Below, one piece after another: positions 1 to 6,797 of a stretch of 17,407 nucleotides of DNA. Position numbers and translations under genes: made by a program. The stretch lies in contig NZ_CP134991.1 in the NCBI RefSeq assembly GCF_039370165.1, positions 296,116 to 313,522 on the forward strand. Reading direction: 5' to 3'. The notes below the pieces were generated by a model. The model saw only the letters and a program-made list of their open reading frames with translations. It was not told the DNA's origin and did not search any database. This DNA is from Buchnera aphidicola (Chaitoregma tattakana). GTDB lineage: Bacteria; Pseudomonadota; Gammaproteobacteria; Enterobacterales; Enterobacteriaceae. Position 1 is the first letter of the stretch. Every line of letters begins with the position of its first letter.

Positions 1-1
1 C

Positions 2-28
2 AAAAAAAAAAAAAAAAAAAAAAAAAAA
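2..28. repeat. 27-base poly(A) homopolymer upstream of gshA
   Basis: An unbroken run of 27 A, then one G and seven more A, fills the space before the gshA ribosome binding site. It is much longer than any A-run inside the genes of this window, where the longest seen is 12. Nothing else is visible before gshA; the upstream gene lies outside the window. The length is uncertain because homopolymers are easily miscounted by sequencing. Confidence 0.9.
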
Positions 29-40
29 GAAAAAAATATT

Positions 41-46
41 AAGGAG
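41..46 (+). promoter_or_regulatory. Strong Shine-Dalgarno site of gshA
   Basis: AAGGAG lies six bases before the TTG start of gshA. Most genes in this window lack a recognisable Shine-Dalgarno site, so this one stands out and decides the non-ATG start. E. coli gshA also begins with TTG. Confidence 0.75.
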
Positions 47-52
47 ATAAAA

Positions 53-1564
53 TTGATTAAAAAAAAAAATTTTAATATCAGTTGGATAAAGAAAAATTCA
101 ACTATTTTTAAAAAAATTTATAGAGGAATAGAACGAGAAACTTTAAGAGTGGATAAATTTGGTAACTTATCTAAAAAAAAACACCCTAAACTATTAGGAT
201 CATCTTTAACACACAAATGGATAACAACAGACTTTGCAGAAAATTTAATAGAATTTATCACTCCAAAAACGAAAAATATATATAATTTAAAAAATGTTTT
301 AACAGACTTATACATATACACACTAAAAAGTTTAGATAAAGAAACATTATGGCCTTTAAGTATACCCCCTAATTATCCCAAAAACAAAAAAACTATAAAA
401 ATAGCAAAATATGGAAATTCATATATAGGCAAAAAAAAAGAACTTTATAGAAAAGGATTACAAAATAGATATGGGAGTTATAAAAACATAATTTCTGGAA
501 TTCATTATAATTTTTCTTTACCAGAGGAGTTTTGGACAAAAAGAAATGCAAATAAACAAAGTAATAAAAATATTATTTCTAATGGATATATGAGCATCAT
601 AAGAAATTATTATAGATTTGGATTTTTAATACCATATTTATTTGGATCTTCACCGTATATATCTAAAAAAAGTATAAATAAAGAAAATATAAAAAAAAAT
701 AAAAATTTCATTAAAAAAGATGATATATTATACTCTCAATGGTCTACCTCATTAAGAATGAGCAAATTTGGACACACAAACAATATACAAAATAAAGTTA
801 ATATACAATTTAACTCTTTAAGAGAATATATTAAAAAAGTCAAAAAAGCATTAAAAACAAAAGATAAAAAATTTTCAAAAATAAAAAATAAAAATGAACA
901 AATAAATTGTAATATTATTCAACTAGAAAATGAAATATATACGCATATTAGACCTAAACAAAATGTTAAGGAAGGAGAAACACAAATAAAAGCATTAGCA
1001 AGAAGAGGAATAAAATATATAGAAATAAGATCTATAGATATAAATCCATTTTCTTCTGTAGGAATAAAAAAATATCAAATATTTTTTTTAGATATATTTT
1101 TAATATGGTGTGCATCAATAAAATCTAAATATATAAAAAAAAAAGAAATGAAAGAGATAAATAAAAATTGGGAAAATATTTGTGTACATGGGAAAAAACC
1201 TGAACAAAAAATATATGTACAAAACAAAAAAAAAACATTTATAAAATTTGTTATGAAAATAATGAAACAACTACAACAAATTGCAAAAATTTTAGATTCA
1301 AATACACATTTTAAAGAATATGAAAAATCTTATGAAAAAATTAAAAAAATTTTACAAAACAAAAAATTAACTTATTCTTCTAGAATATTAGAAATTATAA
1401 AAAAATATGGTATGAAAAACACTGGCTTAAAATTGTCTAAAAAATATTTTAAAAATAATTTTAAAAAAAAGTTTAAAATAATTCACAAAATAGACTTTTT
1501 AAAAGAAATGTTAATATCTATAAAAAAAATAAGAATAATAGAAAAATATAATAAAAAAATATAA
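53..1564 (+). CDS. gshA: Glutamate-cysteine ligase (gamma-glutamylcysteine synthetase)
   Basis: Catalyses the first, ATP-dependent step of glutathione synthesis in the cytoplasm, joining glutamate to cysteine. The 503-residue protein follows E. coli GshA (518) along its length: GIERETLRV at 25-33, the SGIHYNFSLP and NYYRFGFLIPYLFG blocks in the middle, then ENEIYTHIRPK and the EIRSIDINPFS region. The start is TTG, as in E. coli gshA, and it is preceded by an excellent Shine-Dalgarno site, AAGGAG at 41-46, six bases upstream. An A11 run covers codons 3-6 (59-69), in frame. The C-terminus is somewhat shorter and lysine-rich. The gene converges on rpiA with a 48-base gap. gshB, the next enzyme, is not in the window. 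Confidence 0.96.
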   Translation: MIKKKNFNISWIKKNSTIFKKIYRGIERETLRVDKFGNLSKKKHPKLLGSSLTHKWITTDFAENLIEFITPKTKNIYNLKNVLTDLYIYTLKSLDKETLWPLSIPPNYPKNKKTIKIAKYGNSYIGKKKELYRKGLQNRYGSYKNIISGIHYNFSLPEEFWTKRNANKQSNKNIISNGYMSIIRNYYRFGFLIPYLFGSSPYISKKSINKENIKKNKNFIKKDDILYSQWSTSLRMSKFGHTNNIQNKVNIQFNSLREYIKKVKKALKTKDKKFSKIKNKNEQINCNIIQLENEIYTHIRPKQNVKEGETQIKALARRGIKYIEIRSIDINPFSSVGIKKYQIFFLDIFLIWCASIKSKYIKKKEMKEINKNWENICVHGKKPEQKIYVQNKKKTFIKFVMKIMKQLQQIAKILDSNTHFKEYEKSYEKIKKILQNKKLTYSSRILEIIKKYGMKNTGLKLSKKYFKNNFKKKFKIIHKIDFLKEMLISIKKIRIIEKYNKKI

Positions 1565-1586
1565 AACGAAAATATTATATTAAAAT

Positions 1587-1604
1587 GTTTTTTTATTTAA
1601 AAAC
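1587..1604. terminator. Possible weak bidirectional terminator between gshA and rpiA
   Basis: In the 48-base gap between the two convergent genes there is a six-base-pair inverted repeat, GTTTTT and AAAAAC, around a six-base loop. The stem is almost pure A:T, so the fold would be weak. Its position suits a shared end point for both transcripts, but in such AT-rich DNA a repeat of this kind can arise by chance. Confidence 0.2.
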
Positions 1605-1612
1605 AGTAAGCT

Positions 1613-2275
1613 TTAACTTTTAATAATTTCTATACTATGTTCATTAGCAATTAAAGCAATATCTGCTTTTCTAACAGAAAATATTCCTACAGTTACTACC
1701 CCAGGTATACTATTTATTTTTCTTTCTAATTTAATAGGATCATTTATAATAATATTATAAACATCTATTATAATATTGTTATAATCAGTTAAGAAGTTTT
1801 TTCTTAACACAGGATAACCTCCTAATTCTATTATTTTTTTTTTAACAAAAGAATAAGCAATAGAAATTATTTCTATAGGAATTGGTTTACTAATACCAAG
1901 TAATTTAACCTTTTTAGTAAAATCAGCTATACAAATAAAAGTTTTTGACATACCAGCTAAAATTTTCTCTCCTGTCAACGCTCCCCCTCCACCTTTTATC
2001 ATATGCATCTCACTATTTATTTCATCGGCTCCGTCTATGTAAACTTCTAATCTATCTATATCTCTAGCGTTAAATGTTTTAATATTATATTTTTTAAGAT
2101 AAAAACTAGAAATATTAGAACTAGATACTACTCCTCTTATAATATGAGTATTTTTTTTTAATTCTTTAATAAAAGTTAACACTGTGCTTCCAGTTCCTAT
2201 TCCTATTACTGAATCATAAGTAATATATTTTAATGCAGCTATAGATGACATTTTTTTCATTTTTTTTATATTCAT
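1613..2275 (-). CDS. rpiA: Ribose-5-phosphate isomerase A
   Basis: Interconverts ribose 5-phosphate and ribulose 5-phosphate in the non-oxidative pentose phosphate pathway, supplying ribose for nucleotides. At 220 residues it matches E. coli RpiA (219). GTGST is at 27-31 and the DGADE active-site block at 81-85; the catalytic Asp81, Asp84, Lys94 and Glu103 fall at the same numbers as in the E. coli enzyme. The IPGVVTVGIF block near the C-terminus is also typical. It starts with ATG, with other Met codons at residues 6 and 9; no Shine-Dalgarno site is seen. It lies 90 bases downstream of tRNA-Gln on the same strand, so it may be read from the tRNA promoter. Confidence 0.97.
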   Translation of the reverse strand: MNIKKMKKMSSIAALKYITYDSVIGIGTGSTVLTFIKELKKNTHIIRGVVSSSNISSFYLKKYNIKTFNARDIDRLEVYIDGADEINSEMHMIKGGGGALTGEKILAGMSKTFICIADFTKKVKLLGISKPIPIEIISIAYSFVKKKIIELGGYPVLRKNFLTDYNNIIIDVYNIIINDPIKLERKINSIPGVVTVGIFSVRKADIALIANEHSIEIIKS

Positions 2276-2365
2276 AATAATAATATTAATATATAATATT
2301 CTCCAAAATATAAAAAATATAACCTAAAATAAAAAAATATATTTTTTAACATAAATAAAATAAAA

Positions 2366-2437
2366 CTGGGACACCTGGATTCGAACCAGGGATGCCGGTA
2401 TCAAAAACCGATGCCTTAACCACTTGGCTATGTCCCA
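2366..2437 (-). tRNA. tRNA-Gln (anticodon UUG)
   Basis: A 72-base cloverleaf with a perfect seven-pair acceptor stem, the anticodon loop TTTTGAT giving UUG, and a T arm of five pairs around TTCGAAT. It closely resembles E. coli tRNA-Gln(UUG). The acceptor and anticodon identity elements known for GlnRS are present: U1:A72, G2:C71, G3:C70, discriminator G73, and UUG followed by A37 and U38. The 3' CCA is not encoded (TTT follows G73), so it must be added by the CCA-adding enzyme. It is the last tRNA of a Met-Leu-Gln cluster, and its synthetase gene glnS lies just across the divergent promoter region. Confidence 0.96.
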
Positions 2438-2477
2438 ACAAAATAAAATTTTCTTTCTATTATTATATAAAAAAAAA

Positions 2478-2560
2478 TACGGAGAGCGAGATTTGAACTC
2501 GCATGCTTAACAAGCGTCAGAACCTAAATCTGATGCGTATACCTATTCCGCCATCTCCGC
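2478..2560 (-). tRNA. tRNA-Leu (anticodon UAG)
   Basis: An 83-base class II tRNA. The anticodon loop TTTAGGT reads UAG (CUN codons), the long variable arm has a GCTT/AAGC stem, and the T arm has GCGAG/CTCGC around TTCAAAT. It corresponds to E. coli leuW. The first acceptor pair is a G1:U72 wobble where E. coli has G:C; the discriminator is A73, as expected for leucine. CCA is not encoded. It is the middle gene of the Met-Leu-Gln cluster. Confidence 0.96.
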
Positions 2561-2615
2561 AAAATTAAAAAATATACTAAACTTTTATATACTTTTTATA
2601 TAAACATAAAAAATT

Positions 2616-2689
2616 TAGCTATGATGGGAATTGAACCCATGACCTCAGCGTTATGAGTGCTGTGCTCTAACCATCTGAGCTACATAGCT
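2616..2689 (-). tRNA. tRNA-Met, elongator type (anticodon CAU)
   Basis: A 74-base cloverleaf with acceptor stem AGCTATG/CATAGCT, discriminator A73 and anticodon loop CTCATAA. The body resembles E. coli elongator tRNA-Met (metT), and it heads the same Met-Leu-Gln order as the E. coli metT-leuW-glnU cluster, which argues against the initiator or the lysidine-modified tRNA-Ile. Base pair 1:72 is A:U rather than G:C. The pair next to the loop, 31:39, is an A.C mismatch, which is unusual. CCA is not encoded. Confidence 0.93.
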
Positions 2690-2719
2690 ATATTAATATA
2701 AAAAACCGTTCAAAACTAA

Positions 2720-2748
2720 AATATACTAAATTATAAAAAAATTATCAA
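2720..2748 (-). promoter_or_regulatory. Candidate sigma-70 promoter of the tRNA cluster
   Basis: Read on the minus strand there is TTGATA (2748-2743), a spacer of exactly 17 bases, then TATATT (2725-2720). Both hexamers are close to the consensus. The start of transcription would fall near 2713, about 24 bases before the tRNA-Met 5' end at 2689. The -10 alone means little in this AT-rich DNA; the G- and C-containing -35 at perfect spacing is what makes it credible. It would drive tRNA-Met, tRNA-Leu, tRNA-Gln and possibly rpiA. Confidence 0.45.
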
Positions 2749-2870
2749 CAGATTTAAGAAATGTTTTATATAATTTCAGATAAAAAAATAGTTTTATATT
2801 ATAATTACAATACAATATAAAAATTACCATAATAATTTAAATAAAAATATATTTATTATAAAAATAAAAT

Positions 2871-4517
2871 ATGCAAAATAATAAAAAAAAAAATTTTATA
2901 GATAAAATAATATTAAAAGACATTAAAAATGATAAACTTATAAAGATAAAAACTAGGTTTCCTCCTGAACCAAATGGTTATCTCCACATAGGACATGCAA
3001 AATCTATATTCACTAATTTTAATATAGCAAAAACATATAACGGAACATGTAACCTAAGATTTGACGATACAAATCCATATAAAGAAAAAAAAAAATATAT
3101 AAACTTTATTAAAGAAGATATAAAATGGCTTGGTTATAAGTGGCATGGAAATGAAAAATATTGTTCAAACTATTTCGAAAAATTTTATAAGTATGCAATG
3201 ATATTAATAAAAAAAGGATTAGCATATGTAGACAATTTAAACAATAAAGAAATTAAAATATATAGAGGTAGTTTAACAAAAAAAGGAATAAATAGTCCTT
3301 TTAGAAGTAGAAAAATAGAAGAAAACATAATGCTTTTTAAAAAAATGAAAAAAGGTGTTTTTAAAGAAGGATATTCATGTTTAAGAGCAAAAATAAACAT
3401 GTCATCTAAAAGAATAATTTTAAGAGACCCTGTATTATATAGAATAATAAAATTAAAAAAACATTTTAAAACTATAAATAAATGGTGTATATATCCAACA
3501 TATGACTTTTCTCATTGTATTTCAGATTATATAGAAAAAGTAACTCATTCCATTTGTACTCTTGAGTTTCAAGACAACAAAATATTATATAACTGGATAT
3601 TAAAAAATATAGATGTTAAAAAAAAACCAAAACAATATGAATTTGCTAGATTAAATATAGAATATTCTGTACTTTCTAAAAGAAAAATTAAATTTTTAAT
3701 AGAAAAAAAAATAATAAAAGAATGGTCAGATCCTAGATTATTAACAATATCTGGTTTAAGAAATAGAGGTTATACACCAAATTCAATAAAAAAATTTTGT
3801 TATAATGTTGGGCTTACTAAAAAAGAAAACTATATTCAATTTTCTTTTTTAGAACATTGTATAAGAAGTGATCTAGATAAAAAGGTTAACAGAGCTATGG
3901 CAATACTGTATCCAATAAAAGTTATAATATACAGTTTACCAAAAAATTATAAAAAAATAATAAAGATACCAAATCATCCTAAAATCAAAAAACTTGGAAC
4001 ACAAAAAATTATTTTAAGAAGAGAAATATATATAGATAAAAATGATTTTATTAATAATAATCACATAATAGAAAAAAATGTACATATAAAATGGAAAGCA
4101 AAATTACGATATTCATATGTTATAAAATCTAAAAAAATAATACTAAATTCATTAAATCAAACTCAGACAATTTATTGTAAACATTATCAAAACAAATGTT
4201 TCAAAAAAAACAGTAAAGTTAAAATAATACATTGGATTTCTAAAAAAGAATCTATAAAATCTAAATTCAAACTATACGAAAACTTATTTGTGACTAGAAG
4301 ACCTGCAAATAAGAAAAATATGATACAATATATAAATAAAAATTCTTCTAAGACTATATGTGGGTTAGTACAAAAAGATATAATTTATAAAATGTTAAAA
4401 AATTATATACAATTTGAAAGAATTGGATATTTTTTTTTAAATAAAAACATAAAAGATAAAAATATAACTTTTACACGTATAACAAAATTAAAAAAAAATA
4501 AAAAATGTCAAAAATAA
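2871..4517 (+). CDS. glnS: Glutaminyl-tRNA synthetase
   Basis: Charges tRNA-Gln with glutamine in the cytoplasm. The 548 residues align with E. coli GlnRS (554). The class I signature PPEPNGYLHIGH is at 31-42, with HIGH at 39-42; the RFDDTNP block is at 63-69; the KMSKS-like loop reads VLSKR at 267-271, as in E. coli VMSKR. The anticodon-binding beta-barrels follow. An A11 run covers codons 5-8, in frame. Its stop lies 13 bases inside eno, so the final Cys-Gln-Lys is encoded by eno start sequence, as if the original stop was lost. The divergent placement beside a tRNA-Gln cluster mirrors E. coli, where asnB and the nag genes lie between. Confidence 0.97.
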   Translation: MQNNKKKNFIDKIILKDIKNDKLIKIKTRFPPEPNGYLHIGHAKSIFTNFNIAKTYNGTCNLRFDDTNPYKEKKKYINFIKEDIKWLGYKWHGNEKYCSNYFEKFYKYAMILIKKGLAYVDNLNNKEIKIYRGSLTKKGINSPFRSRKIEENIMLFKKMKKGVFKEGYSCLRAKINMSSKRIILRDPVLYRIIKLKKHFKTINKWCIYPTYDFSHCISDYIEKVTHSICTLEFQDNKILYNWILKNIDVKKKPKQYEFARLNIEYSVLSKRKIKFLIEKKIIKEWSDPRLLTISGLRNRGYTPNSIKKFCYNVGLTKKENYIQFSFLEHCIRSDLDKKVNRAMAILYPIKVIIYSLPKNYKKIIKIPNHPKIKKLGTQKIILRREIYIDKNDFINNNHIIEKNVHIKWKAKLRYSYVIKSKKIILNSLNQTQTIYCKHYQNKCFKKNSKVKIIHWISKKESIKSKFKLYENLFVTRRPANKKNMIQYINKNSSKTICGLVQKDIIYKMLKNYIQFERIGYFFLNKNIKDKNITFTRITKLKKNKKCQK

Positions 4518-5773
4518 AACAAATATTTGCAAGAGAAATTATAGATTCTAGGGGATATCCTACAATAGAATCAGAAGTGTATTTAGCAGATGGATCTTAT
4601 GGAAGATCAAGTGTTCCTTCAGGAGCTTCTACAGGAATGAAAGAAGCTTTAGAATTACGAGATGGAAATAAAGAATATTTTTTTAAGCAAGGAGTATTAA
4701 ATGCAGTAAAAAACGTAAATAATATTATATTTAAAATTTTAAAAAATAAAGACGCGTCTGATCAAGAAAAACTTGACAATATTATGATAAAAGAAGATGG
4801 AACCAAAAATAAATCTTATCTTGGCGCTAACGCAATATTGTCTGTTTCATTATCTATAGCAAAAGCATATTCTAAATATAAGAAAATTAATTTATATGAA
4901 TATATATATAAATTGTCTGGACAAAATAAAGATATAATAATGCCATCTCCTATGATAAATATAATTAATGGAGGAAAACATGCAAACAATAATTTAGATA
5001 TACAAGAATTTATGATACAACCTAAAAAAAACATATCTATTAGAAAAGCTATAAGAATTGGATGCGAAATATTTCACTCACTAAAAAAAATATTAAGAAA
5101 AAATAATATAAATACATCAGTAGGCGATGAAGGTGGTTTTGCACCAAATTTAAACAATCATGAAGAAGCATTTAAATTAATACAAAAATCGATAAAACAC
5201 ACTAAATATAGATTAGGTAAGGACGTAACAATAGCTATAGATTGCGCAGCATCAGAATTATATAACAATAAAATTAAAAAATATAAATTAAATAGTGAAA
5301 ACAAAATTTTTAACTACAAAGAATTTACAAAATATCTACAAAAAATGTCTATAAAATATTGTATAAAATCTATAGAAGATGGACTACATGAAAATGACTG
5401 GAAAGGTTTTATATACCAAACAAAAAAAATTGGGGAAAATATACAAATAGTAGGAGATGATCTTTTTGTAACAAATTATAAAATATTACAAAAGGGAATA
5501 TTAAAAAAAGCTGCAAATGCAATTTTAATAAAATTAAACCAAATAGGAACTTTAACGGAAACATTAAAAACTATTGATATTGCGAAAAGATCAAAATATA
5601 AAACAATAATTTCACATAGATCAGGAGAAACTGAAGACACATTTATATCTGATTTGTGTGTTGGAACAGTATCTGATCAAATAAAAACAGGTTCAATGTC
5701 AAGATCAGAAAGAATAGCTAAATACAATAGATTAATAAGAATAGAAGAAAACATAAAAAAAATTAGTTTATAA
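4505..5773 (+). CDS. eno: Enolase (phosphopyruvate hydratase)
   Basis: Converts 2-phosphoglycerate to phosphoenolpyruvate in glycolysis. The 422-residue sequence is well conserved. Visible active-site residues include His159, Glu168, Glu209 in the SVGDEGG loop, the metal ligands Asp246, Glu291 and Asp318, the catalytic Lys343 in LIKLNQIG, and the HRSGETED loop from 371. The C-terminus stops about ten residues earlier than E. coli enolase (432), after the RIEE helix. The ATG lies within the last codons of glnS (13-base overlap) without a Shine-Dalgarno site, so expression probably depends on translation of glnS. In E. coli eno follows pyrG and is far from glnS, so this junction is derived. Confidence 0.97.
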   Translation: MSKIKQIFAREIIDSRGYPTIESEVYLADGSYGRSSVPSGASTGMKEALELRDGNKEYFFKQGVLNAVKNVNNIIFKILKNKDASDQEKLDNIMIKEDGTKNKSYLGANAILSVSLSIAKAYSKYKKINLYEYIYKLSGQNKDIIMPSPMINIINGGKHANNNLDIQEFMIQPKKNISIRKAIRIGCEIFHSLKKILRKNNINTSVGDEGGFAPNLNNHEEAFKLIQKSIKHTKYRLGKDVTIAIDCAASELYNNKIKKYKLNSENKIFNYKEFTKYLQKMSIKYCIKSIEDGLHENDWKGFIYQTKKIGENIQIVGDDLFVTNYKILQKGILKKAANAILIKLNQIGTLTETLKTIDIAKRSKYKTIISHRSGETEDTFISDLCVGTVSDQIKTGSMSRSERIAKYNRLIRIEENIKKISL

Positions 5774-5827
5774 AAATGCTACTATTTTTTTTTAAAACAT
5801 AAAACTACATTTTTTAAATATATAAAT

Positions 5828-6751
5828 ATGAAAAAAAAAACTTTTATAATAGATGGCACGTATTATATGTATAAATACTATTTTGCTATACCAATGTTAA
5901 AAAATAAACTTGGAAATCCTGTAAATATAATATATGGATTTACAAAAATGATTAATATAATATGTAAAAAATATAAACCTGACAAAATAATTATGGTTTT
6001 TGATTCTAAAAAAAAAAATTTTAGACAAAAAATTTATAAAAAATATAAAAAAAACAGACCTAAAATGCCAAATAAAATTATAGAACAAATAATACCATTA
6101 AATTTTTTATTAAAAAATTTGGGAATACCAATAGTAAGTATTCCTTATATAGAAGCAGATGACACAATAGGAATTCTGTCAAAAATAGAAAATAAAAATA
6201 AAAATTTTGTATTTATACTTACTAATGACAAAGATATATATCAAATAATAAACTCATCTACATTTATATTAGAAAATTTATATAAAAAAATAGACAAATA
6301 TGAGGTTCAAAGAAAGTATAAGATATTACCGAAAAATATTCCTGATTATTTATCATTAGTAGGAGATAAATCAGATAACATACCAGGAGTGCCTTGTATA
6401 GGAAAGAAAACTGCACAAATATTAATAAAAAAATATTGTAATATAAAAAATATTTATAACAATATAAATGAAATTAAAAGTTTAAAAATAAAAAATGTAA
6501 ACAATATCATAAAAAATTTAACAAAACATAAAATACAAACTATACTTTCTTTAAAACTTACTACGCTACACTTAAATTTTAAAATAGAAAAAAAATTTAA
6601 AAATCTAAATTTGAAAAAACCTAATATAAATAATTTAAATAAATTTTTTAAAAAAAATAATTTTAATATATTTTATAAAAAAAATATAGAAATAAAAAAA
6701 AAAATATATAAAAACAATCTAAATAACAATTTTAAAAAAAACATGCTATAA
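5828..6751 (+). CDS. polA: DNA polymerase I reduced to its 5'-3' nuclease domain
   Basis: Corresponds only to the N-terminal 5' nuclease (FEN-like) domain of E. coli Pol I, about its first 320 residues; the proofreading and polymerase domains are absent, and typA begins 46 bases after the stop. Expected role: removing RNA primers and flaps at Okazaki fragments and repair sites. The two-metal active site looks intact: Asp9 in IIDGTYYMYKY, the VFDSKKKNFR block, EADD, TNDKD, and the helix-three-turn-helix region GDKSDNIPGVPCIGKKTA. The last 40 or so residues are Lys/Asn-rich. A10 follows the ATG at once, in frame. Buchnera is known to keep polA in this short form. No Shine-Dalgarno site is seen. 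Confidence 0.93.
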   Translation: MKKKTFIIDGTYYMYKYYFAIPMLKNKLGNPVNIIYGFTKMINIICKKYKPDKIIMVFDSKKKNFRQKIYKKYKKNRPKMPNKIIEQIIPLNFLLKNLGIPIVSIPYIEADDTIGILSKIENKNKNFVFILTNDKDIYQIINSSTFILENLYKKIDKYEVQRKYKILPKNIPDYLSLVGDKSDNIPGVPCIGKKTAQILIKKYCNIKNIYNNINEIKSLKIKNVNNIIKNLTKHKIQTILSLKLTTLHLNFKIEKKFKNLNLKKPNINNLNKFFKKNNFNIFYKKNIEIKKKIYKNNLNNNFKKNML

Positions 6752-6797
6752 ATATAGTAAATAAGTTATTTTAAAAATTTTAAATATACTATAAAAT

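Noticed and set aside
2616..2689. tRNA-Ile with modified CAU, or initiator tRNA-Met
   Set aside because: The body sequence and the Met-Leu-Gln cluster position fit elongator tRNA-Met; the initiator should lack a 1:72 pair, and this gene has A:U there.
2761..2870. Plus-strand promoter for glnS (TATAAT at 2769-2774 or 2800-2805)
   Set aside because: Exact -10 boxes occur but without a convincing -35 at the right spacing, and such boxes are frequent by chance in this composition.
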